Assembly: GCA_021414305.1 (NCBI GenBank)
Contig: JAIOOS010000029.1
Coordinates: forward strand, 271,544-335,543
DNA length: 64,000 nucleotides
Reading direction: 5' to 3'
DNA from: Burkholderiales bacterium
GTDB taxonomy: Bacteria > Pseudomonadota > Gammaproteobacteria > Burkholderiales > Burkholderiaceae_C
Numbering within the stretch: position 1 is the first letter of the stretch; each line of letters begins with the position of its first letter. Shown piece after piece: positions 10,038 through 19,061 of the stretch. The translations under genes were made by a program, and so were the position numbers. The notes beneath the pieces were generated by a model. It saw nothing but the letters and a program-made list of their open reading frames with translations. It was not told the DNA's origin and made no database searches.

Positions 10038-11191
10038 CCGGCACGACGCCGCGGCTCGACGCCGCCGAGCTCGACGCCTTTCGCAGCAGCGCGCGTCGCT
10101 TCGTCGAGCGCGAGATCACGCCGCACGTCGCCGCCTGGGACGAGGCCGAGACCTTCCCCCGCGCGCTCTATGCGAAGGCGGCCGAGGCCGGGCTGATCGG
10201 CCTCGGCTACCCCGAGGAATACGGCGGCACGCCGGCGCCGATGCGCCTGCGCCTGATCGCCACCGAGGAAGTCGCGCGTGCCGGCAGCGGCGGCCTGATG
10301 GCGAGCCTGTTCTCGCATTCGATCGGCCTGCCGCCGATCGTCGCCCACGGCAGCGAGGCGCTCAAGCGCCGGATCGTCCCCGACGTTCTGGCCGGCCGGA
10401 AGATCGCCGCGCTGGCGATCACCGAGCCGGGCGGCGGCTCCGACGTCGCGCGCCTCGCCTGCAGCGCCCGGCGCGACGGCGACGCGTGGCTGATCGACGG
10501 CGAGAAGACCTTCATCACCTCGGGCGTTCGCGCCGACTGGATCACGCTCGCGGTGCGCACCGGCAGCAAGGGCGCGGCCGGCATCTCGCTCATCGCCGTG
10601 CCCGGCGATTCGCCCGGCCTCGAGCGCACGCCGCTGGCCAAGATGGGCTGGTGGTGCAGCGACACGGCGCAGCTTCGCTTCGCGGCCTGCCGCGTGCCCG
10701 CCGACCACCTGATCGGCGAGGAGAACTCGGGCTTTCGCGCGATCATGGAGAACTTCAACGGCGAACGGCTGCTGATGTCGGCCGGCGCGACGGCGTTCGC
10801 CCAGGTCTGCTACGACGAAGCGCTCGCCTGGGCGCGGGAGCGCAAGACCTTCGGCGCCGCGCTGGTCGAGCACCAGGCGATCCGGCACAAGCTGATGGAC
10901 ATGCGCATGCGCATCGCCAGCAGCCGCGCCTGGCTCGCCGACCTGGCGGAGCGGCACGACGCCGGCGCGGCCGACGCTGCCGAATGGGTGGCCGAGCTCT
11001 GCCTGCTGAAGAACCATTCGACGCAGACGATGCAGTTCTGCGCCGACCAGGCGGTGCAGATCCTCGGCGGCATGGGCTACATGCGCGGCACGAAGAGCGA
11101 GCGCATCTACCGCGAGGTGAAGGTGATGATGATCGGCGGCGGCGCCGAGGAGATCATGAAGGAGCTGGCCGCGCGCCAGCTCGGGCTCTGA
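10034..11191 (+). CDS. Acyl-CoA dehydrogenase (second copy)
   Basis: 385 residues with a GTG start overlapping the carboxylase stop (GTGA), so it is translationally coupled. It has A-I-T-E-P-G-G-G-S-D near residue 132, K-T-F-I-T-S-G, R-K-T-F-G and a C-terminal G-G-M-G-Y-M-R-G with R-I-Y-R-E. It belongs to the same FAD-dependent family as the copy at 6884 but is clearly divergent from it, so the two probably act on different chain lengths or on successive intermediates. A citronellyl-CoA-type plus isovaleryl-type pairing is possible but unproven. Confidence 0.9.
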   Translation: MTGTTPRLDAAELDAFRSSARRFVEREITPHVAAWDEAETFPRALYAKAAEAGLIGLGYPEEYGGTPAPMRLRLIATEEVARAGSGGLMASLFSHSIGLPPIVAHGSEALKRRIVPDVLAGRKIAALAITEPGGGSDVARLACSARRDGDAWLIDGEKTFITSGVRADWITLAVRTGSKGAAGISLIAVPGDSPGLERTPLAKMGWWCSDTAQLRFAACRVPADHLIGEENSGFRAIMENFNGERLLMSAGATAFAQVCYDEALAWARERKTFGAALVEHQAIRHKLMDMRMRIASSRAWLADLAERHDAGAADAAEWVAELCLLKNHSTQTMQFCADQAVQILGGMGYMRGTKSERIYREVKVMMIGGGAEEIMKELAARQLGL

Positions 11192-11198
11192 CGCGGCC

Positions 11199-11669
11199 GT
11201 GGCGGCGAACGTCGTCTTCGAGCCGGAGTACGTCGCGGCGCTGCGCGCGCTGTTCGAGGACAGGATCGCCTTCAACCGGGCGATGGGCCTCAGGATCGAC
11301 ACGATCGAGCCGCAGCGCGTGCACGGCAGCCTGGCCGCCAAGCCCGAGCTGCTCGGCCACCCGGCCCATCACCGCCTGCACGGCGGCGTGATCAGCGCCT
11401 CGCTCGACGCGATGGCCGGCCTGGCGATCATGGCGGCGATCGGCGCGCGCCACATGGACGAGACCCCGGCCGAGCGCATGCAGCGCTTCGCCAAGCTCGG
11501 CACCATCGACCTGCGCATCGACTACCTGCGCCCGGCCACCGGCGCGAGCTTCACGCTCTCGGCCGAGGTGCTGCGCCTCGGCTCGCGCGTCGCCTCGACC
11601 CGGATGGAGTTCTGCGACGCCGCCGGCGGTCTGCTCGCCAGCGGCGCGGCGGCCTACATCGTCTCCTGA
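11199..11669 (+). CDS. Hotdog-fold acyl-CoA thioesterase (YigI/PaaI-like)
   Basis: 156 residues with a GTG start 8 bases after the second dehydrogenase. The block H-R-L-H-G-G-V-I-S-A-S-L-D-A-M-A-G contains the HGG and helix Asp expected of PaaI/YigI hotdog thioesterases. Then come T-I-D-L-R-I-D-Y-L-R-P and the strand R-V-A-S-T-R-M-E-F. It probably releases CoA from stalled acyl-CoA intermediates of the operon, keeping the CoA pool free. It ends 10 bases from the convergent transporter binding-protein gene. Confidence 0.82.
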   Translation: MAANVVFEPEYVAALRALFEDRIAFNRAMGLRIDTIEPQRVHGSLAAKPELLGHPAHHRLHGGVISASLDAMAGLAIMAAIGARHMDETPAERMQRFAKLGTIDLRIDYLRPATGASFTLSAEVLRLGSRVASTRMEFCDAAGGLLASGAAAYIVS

Positions 11670-11678
11670 GCCTGCCGC

Positions 11679-12851
11679 TCAGTTCGGCTTGATGTAGTCG
11701 GAAACGACCTTCCAGCGCCCGTCCTGCAGCTGCGACAGCCGCGACAGGTCGCTGCCCAGGTGCTTGGTCGGCGTGAAGGTGGCGGGGGCGCTGCCGAACA
11801 TGTCGCTCTCGATCGTCATCGAGTCCATCGCCTTGATGAAGGTGTCGGTCGTCAGGTTCGCTCCCGCCTTGGCCGCGGCGCGGGCGAAGGTGTCGATGAT
11901 GTTGTAGCCGTAGACCGAGAACACGGTCGGGTCGTCGGTGAACTTGGTCTTGTACTTCTTGGCCCAGAAGCTGATCTGCTGCGAGGCTTCGTCGGCGTAC
12001 GGGTTCTGCACCGTCATGGTCGCGTACAGGCCGTCCATCGCCTTGCCACCCAGCTTGTGGATCAGGTCGGTGTAGGCGGCGCTGGAGCCGAGGAAGGTGG
12101 GCGAGAAGCCCGTCTTGCGCGACTCGGCGATGGCGCCGATGGTCTCGCGGATGATCGTGCCGAGGACGACCAGGTCGCAGCCCGCCGCCTTCATGCGCGC
12201 CACCTGCGAGGAGAAGTCGGTCGCGCCGCGCTTGTAGCTCGTCTTCTCGGCGAGCTCGACGTTGATCGTCTTCAGGCCGGCTTCGGCGCCGCGCACGACC
12301 TCGAGGCCGAACTCGTCGTCCTGGTACATGGTGCAGACCTTCTTCGCGCTCTTGTCCTTCACCAGCTTGGGCAAGGCGGTGCGCATCTGGTCGTAGTAGG
12401 TCGCCGCGAACGAATACTTGAGGCGGTTGAACGGCTCGTACATCTCGCGCGCCGCGGTGACCGGGAAGAAGTTGACGATGTTCTTCTCGAACTGGACCGG
12501 CATCGCCGCCAGGTTCTGCGCCGTGCCGATGTGCCCGGCCATGATGAAGATCTTGTCCTGGTTGACGAGCTTCTGCGCCGCCAGCACCGCCTTCTTCGGG
12601 TCGTAGGCCGAGTCTTCGACCAGGAGCTTGAGCTTCCTGCCGTTGATGCCGCCCTGCTCGTTGATCTCGTCGACGCGCAACATCATGCCGAGCCGCACCT
12701 GCTTGCCGAAGCCGGCGATCGGCCCGGACAGGTCCTGGATCGAACCGATCACGATCTCGTTCTTGCTGACGCCCTGCTGCTCGGCAGCGAGAACGCCGGC
12801 AGCGCCCAGCCCGAGGGTGGCGGCTCCTACCGCGAGCCATGTCTTGGTCAT
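11679..12851 (-). CDS. ABC transporter substrate-binding protein (Liv/type I periplasmic binding fold)
   Basis: 390 residues. A signal peptide ends near residue 22 (V-L-A-A-E). The mature part opens I-V-I-G-S-I-Q-D-L-S-G-P-I-A-G-F-G and contains E-I-N-E-Q-G-G-I-N-G-R-K, both typical of Leu/Ile/Val-type receptors. Many such proteins linked to acyl-CoA ligases bind aromatic or aliphatic carboxylic acids rather than amino acids. It is the last gene of the leftward transporter operon, separated from the other Liv genes by the beta-propeller and acyl-CoA synthetase genes. The ligand is unknown. Confidence 0.9.
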   Translation of the reverse strand: MTKTWLAVGAATLGLGAAGVLAAEQQGVSKNEIVIGSIQDLSGPIAGFGKQVRLGMMLRVDEINEQGGINGRKLKLLVEDSAYDPKKAVLAAQKLVNQDKIFIMAGHIGTAQNLAAMPVQFEKNIVNFFPVTAAREMYEPFNRLKYSFAATYYDQMRTALPKLVKDKSAKKVCTMYQDDEFGLEVVRGAEAGLKTINVELAEKTSYKRGATDFSSQVARMKAAGCDLVVLGTIIRETIGAIAESRKTGFSPTFLGSSAAYTDLIHKLGGKAMDGLYATMTVQNPYADEASQQISFWAKKYKTKFTDDPTVFSVYGYNIIDTFARAAAKAGANLTTDTFIKAMDSMTIESDMFGSAPATFTPTKHLGSDLSRLSQLQDGRWKVVSDYIKPN

Positions 12852-12946
12852 CGAAACTCCCTTGTCGTCGCGTCCGGCGCGATCTGCGCCGCCGGGCGTG
12901 ATGATGCGGGGGTTCGTTCGTTCCGTGATCCGGAAATACCCCTTCG

Positions 12947-14467
12947 CTAGGCGCCTTCCATCGCGAAGACGGCGCCGTTGAGATCGGCGGCGTAGACGGT
13001 GCCGTCGACCAGCACCGGCGCCGCGGCGAAACCCCATTCGGCCTTCGCGGTTATCTGTGCCGGCGTCGGCGGCTCGAGGTACATCCAGCGCAGCGTGCCG
13101 CTGGCGCGATCGATGCCCACCAGCGAGCCGCTGCGCGAGCCCGGATATGCGCCCATGCCGACCGTGCCGGCAACGACGAGACGCTCGTCCACCGCCGTGC
13201 GCGCCCAGGCCCAGCCGGGCACGCGCGCCTTCCAGCGCAGCGCGCCGTCGGCCGCGTCGAGCGCATAGATGCCGACGCCGTCGGAAGAGCCGGTGTATAC
13301 CGTGCCGCCCCGCACCACCGCCGGCGACTCGATCCAGGAGAACCAGTAGTAGTGCTTCCACAGCTCCTTGCCGGTGGCCGCGTCGAGGGCGATCAGGTCG
13401 TAGGTGCGGCTGCCGACGAAGACGCGCCCGCCCTCGACCGCCAGGTCGCCCGCCACGGCCAGGCGCGCGTCGTAGCTCCAGCGCGGCTTGCCGTCGCGGG
13501 CGTCGACCGCCTGCACCTTGCCGGCGAAGTCGGCGAAGAGCACGAGGTCGCGGTAGACCGCCGGCGTCGCCGTCATGAGGTCCTGCGCGGCCACGCGCCA
13601 CAGCTCCTTGCCGGTCGCGGCGTCGAGCGCGTACAGGTTCTTGTCGCGGCCGGCGACGTAGAGCCGCTGGCCGTCGATGACGACGCTCGATCCGTAGCGG
13701 TCGTAGCGCGACTTCTCGTCGCTGGCCGGCAGTCGCGGCGGCGAGCCGGCGTCGATCCGGGCGCGCCAGCGCTCGGTGCCGGTCTGCCTTTCGAGCCGAT
13801 GCACGAAGCCCTTGTCGGAGACGACGTAGACGGAGTCGCCGGCGAGCAACGGGCGCGCCTTGATCGCGCCGCCGGCGTCGAAGCTCCAGGCGGCCGAGCC
13901 CGGGCTGCTGCCGGCGGTGTCGATCGCGTAGAGGACGCCGGCATCGGTGCCGACGAACAGCCTGCGGGTCTGCGGGTCGTGCTCGAGGCCCGCCCAGACC
14001 GCGGCCTTGGCGTCGAAGCGCCACTTGACGCGCGGCGGCGCGGCGGTCCAGGTCGGCAGCGTCGGCTTCGCCAGGGGCTCGATGCGACGGAACTCGACCG
14101 GGATCCGGTACAGCGGCACTGCCGCCTCGGGCAGCACGCCGCTCAGGGTGCCCTTGGCCCGGTCGTAGCGGAGCGGGAAGGAAAAGGGCTCCATGTCGAG
14201 CGTGTCGCCGGTGAACTTCACCGTCGCCACCGGCACCTCGTAGCCGCCGATCGCGAGCAGCGAAAGTCGCACCGTCGGCTTGCCCTTGTCCTCGACGAAG
14301 TGCAGGACCACGCGCGAGGTTTCGCCGCCGAAGCTCGGCTCGGCCGACCACCAGCCCTCGATGTCGGCGAAGGCGAAGGTCTCCGCGGCCCGCGCCGGAA
14401 GGCTTGCGGCCGCGGCGAGGGCTGCAAAGAGCGCGACCGAAAGCCAGCGAAGGACCCTGAGCTGCAT
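12947..14467 (-). CDS. Secreted PQQ-like beta-propeller protein
   Basis: 506 residues with a Sec signal peptide (R-V-L-R-W-L-S-V-A-L-F-A then A-R-A-A). The ATG at 14467 is preceded by GGAG. From about residue 130 onwards there are repeated blade motifs such as L-D-A-A-T-G-K-E-L-W, D-A-R-D-G-K-P-R-W and D-A-A-D-G-A-L-R-W, which mark a quinoprotein-like propeller. I saw no dehydrogenase active-site motif, heme site or disulfide ring. A binding or scaffold role, as in BamB-type propellers, is as likely as redox activity. Its place between an acyl-CoA synthetase and a transport receptor is unusual and suggests a periplasmic role in handling the same substrate. Confidence 0.8.
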   Translation of the reverse strand: MQLRVLRWLSVALFAALAAAASLPARAAETFAFADIEGWWSAEPSFGGETSRVVLHFVEDKGKPTVRLSLLAIGGYEVPVATVKFTGDTLDMEPFSFPLRYDRAKGTLSGVLPEAAVPLYRIPVEFRRIEPLAKPTLPTWTAAPPRVKWRFDAKAAVWAGLEHDPQTRRLFVGTDAGVLYAIDTAGSSPGSAAWSFDAGGAIKARPLLAGDSVYVVSDKGFVHRLERQTGTERWRARIDAGSPPRLPASDEKSRYDRYGSSVVIDGQRLYVAGRDKNLYALDAATGKELWRVAAQDLMTATPAVYRDLVLFADFAGKVQAVDARDGKPRWSYDARLAVAGDLAVEGGRVFVGSRTYDLIALDAATGKELWKHYYWFSWIESPAVVRGGTVYTGSSDGVGIYALDAADGALRWKARVPGWAWARTAVDERLVVAGTVGMGAYPGSRSGSLVGIDRASGTLRWMYLEPPTPAQITAKAEWGFAAAPVLVDGTVYAADLNGAVFAMEGA

Positions 14468-14549
14468 CGCCGATCTCCGTGAGGGCAAGCCCGGAATCCT
14501 AGGCGGGCGCCCCGCCGGAACAGGCGCAACGCTTGCGAATTGCGGCGCC

Positions 14550-16406
14550 TCAGGCGCCGTACATCGCATCGATGCGATCGGCGTATTTCTTCTCGACCAG
14601 CTTTCTCTTCAGCTTCATGGTCGGCGTGAGCTCCTCGTCCTCGGCGCTGAGCTGGGTTTCGAGCAGGCAGAACTTCTTGATCTGCTCGACCCGGGCGAAC
14701 TTGGCGTTCACCCGCTCGATCTCGGCCCAGACCAGGTCCTTCACCGGCTGGGCGCGCGTCAGGCTGGTGTAGTTGCTGAACGGGATGTCGCGGTCCTGGG
14801 CGAATTTCTCCACGTTCTCGAGGTCGATCATGACGATCGCCGTGAGGTAGGCGCGCTTGTCGCCGATCACCACCGCGTCGGTGATGTAGGGCGAGAACTT
14901 CAGCTCGTTCTCGAGCTCGCTCGGCGTGATGTTCTTGCCGCCGGCGGTGATGATGATGTCCTTCATCCGGTCGGTGATGCGGAAGTACCCGTCGCTGTCC
15001 TGCGTGCCGACGTCGCCGGTGTGCAGCCAGCCCTCGGCATCGATCGTCTCCGCCGTCTTCTCGGGCTGGTTGAGGTAGCCCATGAAGACGTTCCGGCCGC
15101 GGATCAGCAGCTCCGAGGTCTGCGGGTCCAGCCGCACCTCGTTGTACGGGCAGGCCGGGCCGATCATTCCCGGCTTGATGCGCGTCGCCGGGGTGTAGGT
15201 GGAGGCGCCGCAGCTCTCCGTCATGCCCCAGACCTCGACCATCGGGATGCCGAGCGCGAGGTACCAGCGCACCAGGTCGGGCGAGATCGGCGCCGCCCCG
15301 GTGACGCAGAAGCGCGCCCGGTGCACGCCGATCAGCTTTCGCACGTTGTCGAGGGCGAGCTTTCGCGCCAGCAGGAACTTCAGCCGCAGGTCGAGGCCGA
15401 CGGGTTCGCCGGCGAGCACCTTGTCTGCCACCCGGTTGCCGACGCCCAGGCCCCAGGCATACGCCGCCTGCTGCAGCCGGCCCGACTCGCGCACCGCGAT
15501 CGCCACGCTCGAATAGAACTTCTCCCAGATCCGCGGCACGGCGGTGAAGACCGTGGGTGCGATCTCGCGCACGTTCTCCGGCACGGTCTCCGGGTTCTCG
15601 ACGAAGTTGAGCACCGAGCCGGTGTAGACGGCGAAGTACTCGCCACCGAGCCGCTCGGCGATGTGGCAGAGCGGCAGGAAGCACATCCGCTCGTCGTTCT
15701 CGTCCTGGCCGACGATCGTGTTGTAGCCACGGACCGTGTAGACGATGCCGCCGTGCGAGTGCATCGCCCCCTTGGGCTTGCCGGTCGTCCCCGAGGTGTA
15801 GACGAGGATCGCGAGGTCTTCGGGCCGGCACGCGGCGGCGCGCTCGTCGAGCTCGCGCGGATGCGCCTGGCCGTGGGCGCGGCCGAGCTCGCACAGGGCC
15901 GCGAGCGAGAGCACCTGCGGATCGCGGAAGTCGCGCAGGCCCTCGGTGTCGAAGACGACGATCTTCTCGAGCCCGGGCAGGCGTTCGCGCACCGCGAGCA
16001 CCTTGTCGAGCTGCTCGTCGTCCTCGACGAAGACGACCTTGCTGCGCGAGTCGAAGCACAGGTACTCGACCTGGGCGGCGGCGTCGGTCGGGTAGATGCC
16101 GTTGGAGACGCCGCCGGCAGAGAGCACCGCGAGATCGGCCAGCACCCACTCGACGACGGTGTTGGCGAGGATGGACGCGGTGTCGCCGGGGCGAAAGCCG
16201 AGCGCGAGCAGGCCGTCGCCGATCTCGCGCACCGCGGCCGCCGTGCGCGCCCAGGTCCATTCGCGCCAGAGGCCGAGTTCCTTCTGCCGCATGAAGACAC
16301 GATCGGCGCGGCGCTCGGCGGCATTCCAGAACACGGCCGTGACCGTTTCGCCCGGCACGACGATGTCGAGCCGGGGCTGCAATTTGTCGACGTCCCAGAG
16401 GTTCAT
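14550..16406 (-). CDS. AMP-forming long-chain acyl-CoA synthetase
   Basis: 618 residues. The AMP-binding P-loop Y-T-S-G-T-T-G-K-P-K-G is near residue 207, then W-G-M-T-E-S, and G-W-L-H-T-G-D-V-G with D-R-M-K-D-I-I-I-T-A-G-G-K-N-I in the C-terminal hinge. It activates a carboxylic acid to its CoA thioester. The start overlaps the livF-like stop by 4 bases (ATGA), so it is translated as part of the ABC transporter operon. This fits a scheme in which the imported acid is activated on entry. The length and motif set are those of long-chain FACL enzymes, but actual chain length is not shown. Confidence 0.92.
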   Translation of the reverse strand: MNLWDVDKLQPRLDIVVPGETVTAVFWNAAERRADRVFMRQKELGLWREWTWARTAAAVREIGDGLLALGFRPGDTASILANTVVEWVLADLAVLSAGGVSNGIYPTDAAAQVEYLCFDSRSKVVFVEDDEQLDKVLAVRERLPGLEKIVVFDTEGLRDFRDPQVLSLAALCELGRAHGQAHPRELDERAAACRPEDLAILVYTSGTTGKPKGAMHSHGGIVYTVRGYNTIVGQDENDERMCFLPLCHIAERLGGEYFAVYTGSVLNFVENPETVPENVREIAPTVFTAVPRIWEKFYSSVAIAVRESGRLQQAAYAWGLGVGNRVADKVLAGEPVGLDLRLKFLLARKLALDNVRKLIGVHRARFCVTGAAPISPDLVRWYLALGIPMVEVWGMTESCGASTYTPATRIKPGMIGPACPYNEVRLDPQTSELLIRGRNVFMGYLNQPEKTAETIDAEGWLHTGDVGTQDSDGYFRITDRMKDIIITAGGKNITPSELENELKFSPYITDAVVIGDKRAYLTAIVMIDLENVEKFAQDRDIPFSNYTSLTRAQPVKDLVWAEIERVNAKFARVEQIKKFCLLETQLSAEDEELTPTMKLKRKLVEKKYADRIDAMYGA

Positions 16407-17176
16407 CGCCAGGTCTTCTTCTTCTTCCAGCGCCGCTCGCCGCGCGCGCCCGCCTGCTTCATGCCGAGGTAGAACTCCTTGATGTCGTCCTTCTCGCGGA
16501 GGCGCGCGCAGGTGTCTTCCATGACGATCCGGCCGTTCTCGAGCACGTAGCCGTAGTCGGCGACGTTGAGCGCCATGTTCGCGTTCTGCTCGACCACGAG
16601 CAGGGTGGTGCCGCGCTCGCGGTTGATGCGCACGACGATCTCGAAGATCTCGCGCGTGAGCCGCGGCGAGAGGCCCAGGCTGGGCTCGTCGAGCAGGATC
16701 ATCTGCGGCGCCGCCATCAGGGCGCGGGAAATGCTGAGCATCTGCTGCTGGCCGCCGGAGAGCAGCCCCGCCTCCTGTTTCGAGCGCTCGCGCAGGATCG
16801 GGAAGTAGCCGTAGACCGCCTCCAGGTCGCGGCCCACGGCGTCGCGGTCGCGCCGGGTGTAGGCGCCCATCATGAGGTTGTCGTGGACCGAGAGCAGCGG
16901 AAACACCTCGCGCCCCTCGGGCACGTGGCTCAGGCCGCGCTGCACCACCTCGGCCGGGTCCTTGGCGGTGATGTTCTCGCCGGCGAACTCGATCGAGCCC
17001 TTGCGCGGGTCGATGATCCCGGAGATGGTCTTCAGGATCGTCGTCTTGCCGGCACCGTTGGAGCCGAGCACCGTGCCGATGCGGCCGCGCGCGACCTCGA
17101 GGCTCACGCCGCGGATCGCGCGGATCGGCCCGTACGCGCTCTCGACGTTGAGCAGCTTGAGGACCGCATCGCTCAT
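16403..17176 (-). CDS. ABC transporter ATP-binding protein, LivF-type
   Basis: 257 residues. Walker A is G-S-N-G-A-G-K-T-T near residue 38, signature L-S-G-G-Q-Q-Q near 138 and Walker B M-I-L-L-D-E-P. The family motif S-H-V-P-E-G-R-E-V-F-P is diagnostic for LivF. The C-terminus is extended and very basic (R-W-K-K-K-K). Start and stop overlap the neighbouring genes by 4 bases on each side, a tightly coupled operon. Confidence 0.93.
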   Translation of the reverse strand: MSDAVLKLLNVESAYGPIRAIRGVSLEVARGRIGTVLGSNGAGKTTILKTISGIIDPRKGSIEFAGENITAKDPAEVVQRGLSHVPEGREVFPLLSVHDNLMMGAYTRRDRDAVGRDLEAVYGYFPILRERSKQEAGLLSGGQQQMLSISRALMAAPQMILLDEPSLGLSPRLTREIFEIVVRINRERGTTLLVVEQNANMALNVADYGYVLENGRIVMEDTCARLREKDDIKEFYLGMKQAGARGERRWKKKKTWR

Positions 17177-17988
17177 GCCGGCACCTCCACCCTGCGGAGC
17201 GACGACACGTCCTCGGCGCTGCCGAGGTAGGCCTCGATCACGCCCGGGTCGCGCTGCACCTCCTCGGGCGTGCCGAGCGCCAGCATCTCGCCCTGGTTCA
17301 TGGCCAGCACCCGGTCGGAGACGCGCGAGACCAGCGTCATGTCGTGCTCGACCATCAGCACCGTGATGCCGAGCTCGTGGCGGATGTCGTCGATCCAGAA
17401 CGCCATGTCGTCGGTTTCCTCGACGTTCAGGCCCGACGACGGCTCGTCGAGGAGCAGCAGCTTCGGCTCGGTGCACAGGGCCCGCGCCAGCTCCACCACC
17501 TTGCGCACGCCGTACGGCAGCCCGGCGACCAGCGACTCGCGGTGATGCTGAAGGTCGAGCAGGTCGATCACCCGCTCCACCGCCTCGCGTGCCGCGACCT
17601 CGGCGGCGCGGACCTTGGGCAGGAACAGCAGGTCGCTCCACACGCCGGTGGCGCGGTGCGTGTGCCGGCCGATCAGCAGGTTCTGCAGCACGGTGGCGTT
17701 CTCGAACAGCTCGATGTTCTGGAAGGTCCGGGCGATGCCCAGCGCGGCGATCTCGTGCGGCGCCTTGTCGGCGAGGCGGATGCCTTCGTACTCGATCTCG
17801 CCCGTGGTCGGCGTGTAGATCCGGCTGATGAGGTTGAAGACCGTCGTCTTGCCGGCGCCGTTCGGGCCGATCAGCGTGAACACCTCGCCGCGGCGAACGT
17901 CGAAGCTGACGTCGTTGACCGCGACGACGCCGCCGAAGCGCACGCCGAGGTGACGTGCCGAGAGCAGCGGCTTGTCGATCGTGCTCAT
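17173..17988 (-). CDS. ABC transporter ATP-binding protein, LivG-type
   Basis: 271 residues. Walker A is G-P-N-G-A-G-K-T-T-V-F-N-L near residue 40. The LivG block I-A-R-T-F-Q-N-I-E-L-F is near residue 86, and Walker B is L-L-L-L-D-E-P-S-S-G-L-N. The ABC signature is degenerate: L-P-Y-G-V-R-K replaces the usual L-P-Y-G-x-Q-R, as in many members of this subfamily. It should form the ATPase heterodimer with the LivF-type protein. Start and stop overlap both neighbours by 4 bases. Confidence 0.93.
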   Translation of the reverse strand: MSTIDKPLLSARHLGVRFGGVVAVNDVSFDVRRGEVFTLIGPNGAGKTTVFNLISRIYTPTTGEIEYEGIRLADKAPHEIAALGIARTFQNIELFENATVLQNLLIGRHTHRATGVWSDLLFLPKVRAAEVAAREAVERVIDLLDLQHHRESLVAGLPYGVRKVVELARALCTEPKLLLLDEPSSGLNVEETDDMAFWIDDIRHELGITVLMVEHDMTLVSRVSDRVLAMNQGEMLALGTPEEVQRDPGVIEAYLGSAEDVSSLRRVEVPA

Positions 17989-19061
17989 TTCAGTCGATCG
18001 GACTTGAGGAAGCTCTTCTGCCGCTTGAACATGCCCTTGCGGTAGAACGGGAAGATCTGGAAGTAGGTGCGCAGCTTGAGCCAGCGCCCGTAGATGCCGA
18101 GCGGCTCGAACAGCACGAAGGCGATCAGCACCATGCCGTAGACCGCCCCTTGCAGCCCCGGTGCCTGGCCAACGACGGCCGGCAGATAGTCCTTGGCCAG
18201 CGCGATCACCTGCGGCATCGTGATCAGGAAGATGGCGCCGAGGAAGGCGCCGTGCACCGAGCCGACGCCGCCGACGACGATCATCAGCACCAGGTCGATC
18301 GACTGCAGGATGTCGAACTGGTCGGGCGAGATGAACTTCAGCTTGTGCGCGTAGAGCGCCCCGCCGACGCCGGCGAGCGCGGCCGAGATCGCGAACGACA
18401 GCGTCTTGTAGCGCGCGAGGTGGATGCCCATGCTCTGCGCCGAGACCTCCGAATCGCGGATCGCGACGAAGGCCCTGCCGGTCGGCGAGCGCAGCAGGTT
18501 GAGGATCGCCAGCGTGGCAAGCACGGCGACGGCGAGGCAGACGAAATAGAACGAGAGGTCCGAATCGGCGCTCCAGCCGAGCAACTCGGGCGGCTTGACG
18601 TGCCTGCCGGCGTTGCCGCCGGTCATGCTCTCCCAGCGGGCGAACACCTCGACGACGATGAAGCCGAAGGCGATGGTCGCGATCGCCAGGTAGATGCCCT
18701 TGACGCGCAGCGCCGGCAGGCCGACGACGACGCCGACCGCCGCCGAGACCAGCCCGGCCGCCGCCATCGCCAGCGGAAACGGCACGCCCGCACCGACGAG
18801 CGCGGCCTCGGTGTACGCGCCGACGCCGAGGAAGGCGGCATGGCCGAGCGAGAACAGGCCGGTGAAGCCCGAGAGCAGCATCAGGCCGAGGCCGACCACC
18901 GAATAGATCAGGATGAAGGTGAGCTGGGCCAGCCAGTACTCGGAGACGACCCAGGGCGCGGCGAGCATCGCCAGCACGAGCAGGCCGTACCAGAACACGT
19001 GCCCGCCGTGCTTGGCCAGGCGGATGTCCTGCAGGTAGCTGGTCTTGAAGAGGAAGCGCAT
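17985..19061 (-). CDS. ABC transporter permease, LivM-type
   Basis: 358 residues with about ten hydrophobic segments. The LivM loop G-R-A-F-V-A-I-R-D-S-E-V-S-A-Q-S-M-G-I that contacts the ATPase is near residue 195, and G-L-N/G-L-M-L-L-S-G-F-T-G-L-F-S-L-G-H-A is near residue 60. A basic C-terminal tail follows the last helix. It starts one base before the LivH stop region and overlaps livG by 4 bases. It forms the membrane channel with LivH. Confidence 0.92.
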   Translation of the reverse strand: MRFLFKTSYLQDIRLAKHGGHVFWYGLLVLAMLAAPWVVSEYWLAQLTFILIYSVVGLGLMLLSGFTGLFSLGHAAFLGVGAYTEAALVGAGVPFPLAMAAAGLVSAAVGVVVGLPALRVKGIYLAIATIAFGFIVVEVFARWESMTGGNAGRHVKPPELLGWSADSDLSFYFVCLAVAVLATLAILNLLRSPTGRAFVAIRDSEVSAQSMGIHLARYKTLSFAISAALAGVGGALYAHKLKFISPDQFDILQSIDLVLMIVVGGVGSVHGAFLGAIFLITMPQVIALAKDYLPAVVGQAPGLQGAVYGMVLIAFVLFEPLGIYGRWLKLRTYFQIFPFYRKGMFKRQKSFLKSDRLK

